From contig JABRWF010000002.1 in NCBI GenBank assembly GCA_018343915.1, positions 3,968,001-4,032,000 of the forward strand: a stretch of DNA of 64,000 bases, in the 5' to 3' direction. Of this stretch, positions 58,342-64,000 are shown piece after piece. The position numbers were made by a program, and so were the translations under genes. Under the pieces are notes generated by a model. It did not search any database. It had not been told where the DNA came from and worked only from the letters and a program-made list of their open reading frames with translations. This DNA comes from Agroathelia rolfsii. Lineage: Eukaryota; Basidiomycota; Agaricomycetes; Amylocorticiales; Amylocorticiaceae. Each line of letters begins with the position of its first letter. Positions within the stretch are counted from its first letter, which is position 1.

Positions 58342-61310
58342 TACGCTGCTTGTAGGAAGGATGCTAATGGAGGGCTGCGGTATGCTAGCGGGGACAGCGG
58401 CAGCTTTTTGGGATTAGAATTGCAATGGGTAATATAAGTGGATAGAGCGCAGCTCAGGGCCGGGGCGTTCAAGGACGAGATAACTGTGGATGCCAAGTCA
58501 CATCAAGGGCCGTATTATAAACAGGTAGGCATGACTTGTGAAGGCCGTCAACTTGGGCCTCATCAGGCCCAGCCGGTTCAACTGGCATCAATACGGCACT
58601 GCCAGGCTGAGTGAACGGCGCCCTTGGGAGCGAATGCGGCTGTGGACTTATTGGCTGGTCGGGTCACTAACCCTGTCTCCGGATCCATAACATAACGTGA
58701 TGGTCATCAAGGCACCATAGCCCCAAGATGGCACTGTGATCACAGCCGACAAAAAAGAGTCAATGTGAGACAGAAGCCACTACCGGCTTACTTCGAAGTC
58801 CAAGCGCTCAGAACAGTACCGGTGACCGTGTTCTTGAGTCTCTTTCTGGCCTTCTTCGGGACTCTGTGCAGCACCGGTCTCTGGCAAGCTAGGCCTCCAG
58901 CCAGGGTCGGGAACAACACGGGAAAACACTCCCGAGCGCGTTTCAATGATTTCATCATTCAAATCGACTGGCCATGCTCAACCGCCGCTAAGGATACCCT
59001 ACTGCGCCGATCAATTCAACTCATCAACGGATATCATCAACTCGTGGGGTTGGCAAAACGTGCTGTATCGAGCAAGTCCCATTAGTAGCAGGAGTTAGTA
59101 ATAGCGCTTGGACACAGGAAATTAGTGTCTGAATGGCTAATGAGGGAAAGAGGCGCCCGCAATTCGTATGCAACATTCTAGTGAGAATTTTTGCAGTTGA
59201 TGCATTTGATGGACGAATCAAACTCCGCTTTTGTTTTTGGTGATGAGTACGACATTGCATCAACTGCAACAGCACAAGCCTCCATTACAATTTCAGGTCA
59301 ATAAAATCAGAAATGATCCCAAAAATAGGAGTGTGTCCCCGCCAATGAAACAGTCCGTTTTAGGCGAAGTGCTACGCAAAACACCGGGCTACTGGAACCA
59401 ATGAGCCTAAACGTGTCGTTGACTGCTACACATCACTGCTGATCAGCAACATCAACACATACTAAAAGTCACAGGTGCTTTGGCTTGTACCTTCACACAT
59501 TAGCGTGGAACAAAGGCTTAGCATATATCGAAAATATCATCATGTCAAATGCATAAATGGCGGTGAAATATACAGGGGGTTACGGTCCTATTTCATGAAG
59601 CTAGCAACAAAACATCAATGATGCTCCCTTGTTTGATTTTCAAACAATCCATTCGCTTCAAACCAATCACCATAAAGGTTCCATTCAACAGTGGCCGAAC
59701 ATCGCATTCCCAAGATGCGAATACAATTATCTGTCTTGGTAGTTTTTTTTTTCTTTGGTCCACGTGGACAAGGCTTCACTTCATAAAACGGGCACATGTT
59801 ATTGCACGAGCCAAGAGAGTCCGTTCACAATGAGTTTATTCCCATTGCAGGCCTTCGGGATGACCGGTCACTAGCCGGGAACTCCAGCATTTAGCCAACT
59901 GAGATGATGAGGAATAGCAAACCGGGAAGAGGAACCCTCCGCAAAAGCATGAGTGGATATGAATAGCCTGAGATGCAGGCCGAATGCCTCGTATATACTG
60001 CATATTTTGATTATTCGATTAGAGAGTAATGCCACCTCGCAAACGTTTACACGTCGACTCAAATCCGAAAGCGTCGGCAGCGCACACGAAAAAGACTCTT
60101 TTTCTCCCATTCGGACAGACATAAAAATAGCAACAGTTCCGTTTGAGTAAGCACAATCGATATCAGCAGCGCATCATCATACCCAGATTGGAATGAAGAA
60201 ATGAAGTGGATATGGTTAGTTAGATCATGATACCACCACCAATTTGATTCCTTATCATGAAAACCTGTAGTAAGAAAAAGGGTCTAGTAGGATCTTTATT
60301 ATATTAATTACTGCTTGTTATCGAGTAATACAACCGTCTTAGGGATTCCCGTAATGTCGGAATGATGGGATAAGGTGCCCTGACATATTGTTGAATCCCG
60401 GAGGTAGTCCAACACGGCTGCATGCAAGATCCGGGGCAGAGAATCAATGAGCAAAACTTATCGTAGTGAGCCCATACCGCCTTAGGGAAATTGGGGTCAT
60501 AACTATGTACCACGAAGGCCCGGGGATTGATGTCAGCCTGCATGACCTTATACAGACGGCAATACCATCCGAAATTGTTGATTCTGAAAAAAGGGACATG
60601 ATAAAAGAAAGGATGTTTCGATCTTTTGGTACCTACCCGAGTTTAAAGTAAGAAAGTGCAGTAAATGAAAGCAGGTCGAGAGCTGGGCGGAGAAGGTACA
60701 GGAAGGAGACATGAAGGTAAATGGGTAAAAGTGAGTGTAGAAGAGTGGTTATTGGCTTGTCCGTCATGATCTGGATGATAAAGCAAGAGCCTTTCTGATC
60801 ACTCGGAGAATATGCATCAACACTGGTACAAGTACTGCTAGTCACGATGGTAGGTGGTATCAGAGCATGGTAGCGGGTGTGGGGCCGTGGAGGGAGAAAG
60901 CGAGCTCAATCAACCATTTAGGTTAATCAGAATGTATAATGGAATAAAAAGTAGTTCTGTTTTGGGGCTTGAAGCGCTTGAAGGTCCCTCACAGAAACAA
61001 CCCTGATGATGATGATGATGATGATGATGCGTTGGGTCTGAGTAAAACAAGACAAGATGCCAGCGATTTTGCCACACAATTCATTGCATGAATCATTACT
61101 AGGATTTCAAGTTCTCGGGGTCAGCCTTGCATGTCAACCTCAACCTCAACGGTGTCAACTGCTGGTGCCCCAATAATGGAGATGATGATAAATCGAATTA
61201 TTGATTTCATAAAAAGACACTGATTATAACATTAAACCATAAATCAAGAAAGAAAGAAACCAAGTCCGTGTCAATTTGTTCTAAGTACACACGTCATGTC
61301 ATCGTCCATC
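58342..61310. other. Intergenic region of about 3 kb
   Basis: No gene is supported. The open frame 58765-59085 (+) has one hydrophobic stretch (VTVFLSLFLAFFGTL) but no family. An inverted repeat of 14 bp (TTGCAGTTGATGCA at 59191-59204 and its complement at 59256-59269) is noted. The right end is the 3' side of the BAG gene. Confidence 0.45.
61004..61029. repeat. (GAT)n microsatellite
   Basis: About eight to nine tandem GAT units, 280 bp beyond the stop of the BAG gene. Confidence 0.9.
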
Positions 61311-63746
61311 TCAAGCATCCACCTCGGACCAATCACTATCCGGAACTTCCTCTACCGTGACAGAAGGCGGCCGCCGCTTCGACGATGCCAAGGACGACGA
61401 TTCAGACACCGGCGCTGCTAATAAGAACGAGTCCTGTTCGCTTTCACTATCAGACACGACGGTGGTGTCGAGGAGGGAGGAAGTGGATGATGCTTCGCCC
61501 AAACTTGTGGACCCGCTCTTGTGCTCCGGTACGACGGCAGGAGAGGAGTCAGGGGTTTCTTCAGAAGAAGACTCGATGGCAGTGTCTGTTAGAACGTGTG
61601 TCGGAGCGAGCTGAGCGAAGGTCGGAGCAGGAGAGAATGGCGTAATGGTAGACACAGACTCCGACACAGGATCTGCTTGCGAAAGTAACTCCTCGGTGAG
61701 CTCGTGGGTGGGTGCGATTTGAGACTCGTAGACAATGATCGACTGAGTCGGCTCCTTAGGTTCGGGTTGAGAAGTTGACGGCTGTCCGAGCTCGGCGCTG
61801 GGCGTAGCAGAGAGCTCCTTCGGCGTCAACAGCTGCTCTTCCTTTGTGGCAAGGGCAATTTCGTTTGCGCTATCGGTCACGGTTACAGCTTCCAAGGGGT
61901 TCGGTAATTGTAATTCGGAAGCACTAGCTAAAGACGTCCCTTGGAGCGCGTCCGACTGGGCCACGGCATCGGTTGACTCAGTTACGGAGTTCAATGACGG
62001 CTCCTGAGGTGCAGCAGACGGTGATCCCCCAGAAGAAGACGCAACCTCCTTGGCGATAGCATTCTGGCTCGGAGCAACATCCTTGACTGTCGTCACTGGA
62101 TTTCTCTTTACCCTCCACGCCCTCGCACAATGCTCAACCTCCCTCTCGATCTCCTCCAGCGCCTTCTCGATCCTCTCCACAACCTCCTTGCGTCTGTGCC
62201 TCACCTCCTCGTTACCGTAGCTCTCCACCGCATCTAACTGGCCCAACAAGCCAGTCAGACTCTGTTCGTAGAATCGCAGGGGCGCGTTGCGCGCCGTAAA
62301 AGTGAGCTGCTGCAACACCGATTGCGCCGAGGCGTCCGTAAAATCGAGCTGCAACGGGAACTCAAAGTCGTGCTCGAGTGCAGAGAAGGAAGCGGCGATG
62401 TTCTCGATGGTGTTGAACGAGTCGAGGACGTCCTTCGAGGTCGGCTCTCTGGGCTCGGTGGATGGGATGATTTCTTTCGCCTTGCCTTTATCCGATGAGG
62501 AGGAAGCAGGGCGAGGCGGAGGAGTAGGACGGGAGGTAGTCGATGAGGTGGGACGAACGAAGTCGGGGTTGAATAGGCCAAGGACGTTCTCAATGACGTG
62601 CCGGAAGTCAATGTCCTGCTCCGCATCAAGACGTTGCTTGAGTGTTTCCTGAGCGGAAGGCTGGGCCTTAGGCACCTGCTTCGTCTCAGAGGTCGACGAG
62701 GAGCCAGAAGATGGGGGTGTGATGGGAGATGATGAAGGTTGGGCAGGACGAGTGGCAGTGGGATCAAACAAGCCAAACACGTTGTCAAGCACCTGCTTGA
62801 TTTCAGAGTCGCCCTTGAGACCAGAAAGGTCGAACAAGGCCTGCTGGGGATATGGTGCCCGGGAGGTAGTGCCTGTCCGAGGCTGGGACCTGGGTTCGGG
62901 TTTCGACTCTTTCTTTTGTTGAGTCACAGGTGCAGGAGGAGAAGGTGCGACTGGAGCAGGAACTGCAGCACGGCTAGTGTTGTCCTGACCAGTAACAACA
63001 GGGTGTAACACATCGAAGAGGAAGTTGAAGGTATCTGCGATAGGTACGACGCTCGAAGAGGTGAGTACGGGACAGCCGAACGTGGCTGAGCAAGGTGGAA
63101 CAGATTTGAGCATTAGGCTTTGTTTGAGTAGTTGCTGCTGTTGTCGGCGACGCTCGAGCAGTTCTCTCTGCTGAAATAGAATAAACATAAGTCAGTATCG
63201 GAAGAATATAAGTTCGAAGGCATTCCTTACCTTGAGTCGTTCGCTCCTGATACGAATCTCTTCCAATCGACGGCGCTCCTCAATAGCAGCTTCTTGTGCA
63301 CGACGCAATTCCTGTGCCACAGCAGCCGCACAACGACGCTCTTCAAGGGCACGCCGGAGTCTCTCTTCTTCCTGCTGACGGGCTAGCTGAGCGAGTCGAC
63401 GCTCAACCAGTTGAGCATTCAGCGCTCTCTCTCGCTCCAGTGCCGCCGCTTCCCGGTCATAGTAGGAGTAAGACGGGGAGGATGAGATGGTGTATGCGTC
63501 ACCATAAAGAAGGTGAGAAGAATGAGGCCTATGAATGCTCTCTAGATACTCGAGCTCAGCCTGGTGAGCCTGTTCCAGTGCATCGAAATATTGTGCACGG
63601 GCAGCATGGGCTCCAGTACGCTGGTAGTCGAGACCAGTGACAGAGGGGTAGTGCCGATAAGAGCGAGATCCGTAGACATCCTCTGGCTCAGGACGAGTAT
63701 AGCGGTGTCCAAGAGAGTAGACGTTCTGAGGATAAGCCAAGAACAT
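61311..63746 (-). CDS. BAG-domain protein (Hsp70 co-chaperone-like)
   Basis: Exons 63746-63231 and 63170-61311 give 791 residues. The N-terminus is Tyr/Arg-rich, then a long charged coiled coil (residues about 90-185, with RRLAQLARQQEEERLRRALE). The middle contains two Pro/Ser-rich blocks with repeated short helices (IKQVLDNVFGLFDP and FRHVIENVLGLFNP), possible partner-binding motifs. Residues about 430-530 form the BAG domain (FYEQSLTGLLGQLDAVESYG, VRHRRKEVVERIEKALEEIE), which in other proteins binds the Hsp70 ATPase domain and triggers nucleotide release. The C-terminus is acidic and Ser-rich and ends VEEVPDSDWSEVDA. The intron is in phase 0, and CTCAAG/CAGAGA joins cleanly. The call rests on the BAG helix pattern. 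Confidence 0.8.
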
Positions 63747-64000
63747 TATGATAGATATGTGGAAGATTGGGAGATGCTGTTGCTTGTGTTATGTCGTTTA
63801 ACTTGATGAGGCATCTCCTACAGCGGCAACAAGGTCTTTTATAGATATTTCAGAGAGGGATGCGTAAGCCATTACAAGAGACAATGATGACTGTACAAAG
63901 CGCTTGCGCGTCGGTCGTGGCGGCTGTGCCCGAGAGGTCGCTGAGGGGAGGTCGCTGACGCAGCGGTGGTGGTGGTGGAAGAGTCTGGTAGAGTCGACTC
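63747..64000. other. Promoter region of the BAG gene
   Basis: Upstream sequence of the BAG gene. A TATA-like tcttttatagata is present near 63835 on the plus strand. No other gene is seen before the edge. Confidence 0.4.

Noticed and set aside
58765..59085. 106-codon plus-strand frame with one hydrophobic stretch
   Set aside because: No family resemblance and no supporting exons. A shorter antisense frame is also open.
61357..62652. Several plus-strand frames opposite the BAG gene
   Set aside because: Shadows of the long minus-strand exon with a clear BAG domain.

Overview
The window is nuclear DNA of a filamentous basidiomycete, most likely an Agaricomycete. Genes are split by many short GT-AG introns, mostly 50-70 bp. 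Two protein families largely confined to mushroom-forming fungi (DUF6533 membrane proteins and DUF6593 proteins) occur in several copies. The conserved genes (UVRAG/Vps38, Atg15, a GCNA-type SprT protease, a Pumilio protein, uS14, a BAG-domain protein) are of fungal type. Exon models were built by hand from splice sites, reading-frame continuity and family motifs. In every spliced model given in full the exon lengths add up to a multiple of three; the edge-truncated BTB gene and the DUF6533 copies were not fully modelled.

Layout. 1-1084 (-): 5' part of a BTB/POZ gene that runs off the left edge and contains a 7-nt microexon. 1.6-19.9 kb: seven tandem minus-strand copies of a DUF6533 seven-helix membrane protein gene, some intact and some decaying, plus a lone last-exon relic. 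A 717-bp Tc1/mariner-like inverted-repeat element lies between copies 1 and 2, and a Helitron-type 3' end lies between copies 6 and 7. 20.5-25.9 kb (+): UVRAG/VPS38 followed head-to-tail by ATG15. 27.0-28.6 kb (+): an acidic-tailed protein that may be a Mediator Med29/Med2-like subunit. 29.1-34.2 kb (+): a 13-exon GCNA/SprT-like metalloprotease with SUMO-interacting motifs. 35.5-37.8 kb (+): a cytochrome P450. 37.8-43.9 kb: gene-poor, rich in simple repeats. 43.9-47.2 kb (+): a PUF RNA-binding protein. 48.1-48.4 kb (+): ribosomal protein uS14 (RPS29).

48.9-58.3 kb is an accessory block: three minus-strand DUF6593 paralogues with nearly superimposable exon structure. Between them on the plus strand lie two small secreted-protein genes. 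One has five tandem symmetric exons, each encoding a repeat that ends in Tyr followed by a basic, Kex2-like site. This looks like a KEX2-processed repeat (peptide precursor) gene and is the most unusual object in the window. 61.3-63.7 kb (-): a BAG-domain co-chaperone-like protein.

The conserved genes are housekeeping: autophagy/vacuole (VPS38, ATG15), DNA-protein crosslink repair (GCNA-like), mRNA control (PUF), translation (uS14) and Hsp70 co-chaperoning (BAG). The two accessory blocks (DUF6533 array; DUF6593 plus secreted peptides) look lineage-specific and fast-evolving. No tRNA, rRNA or CRISPR was recognised.
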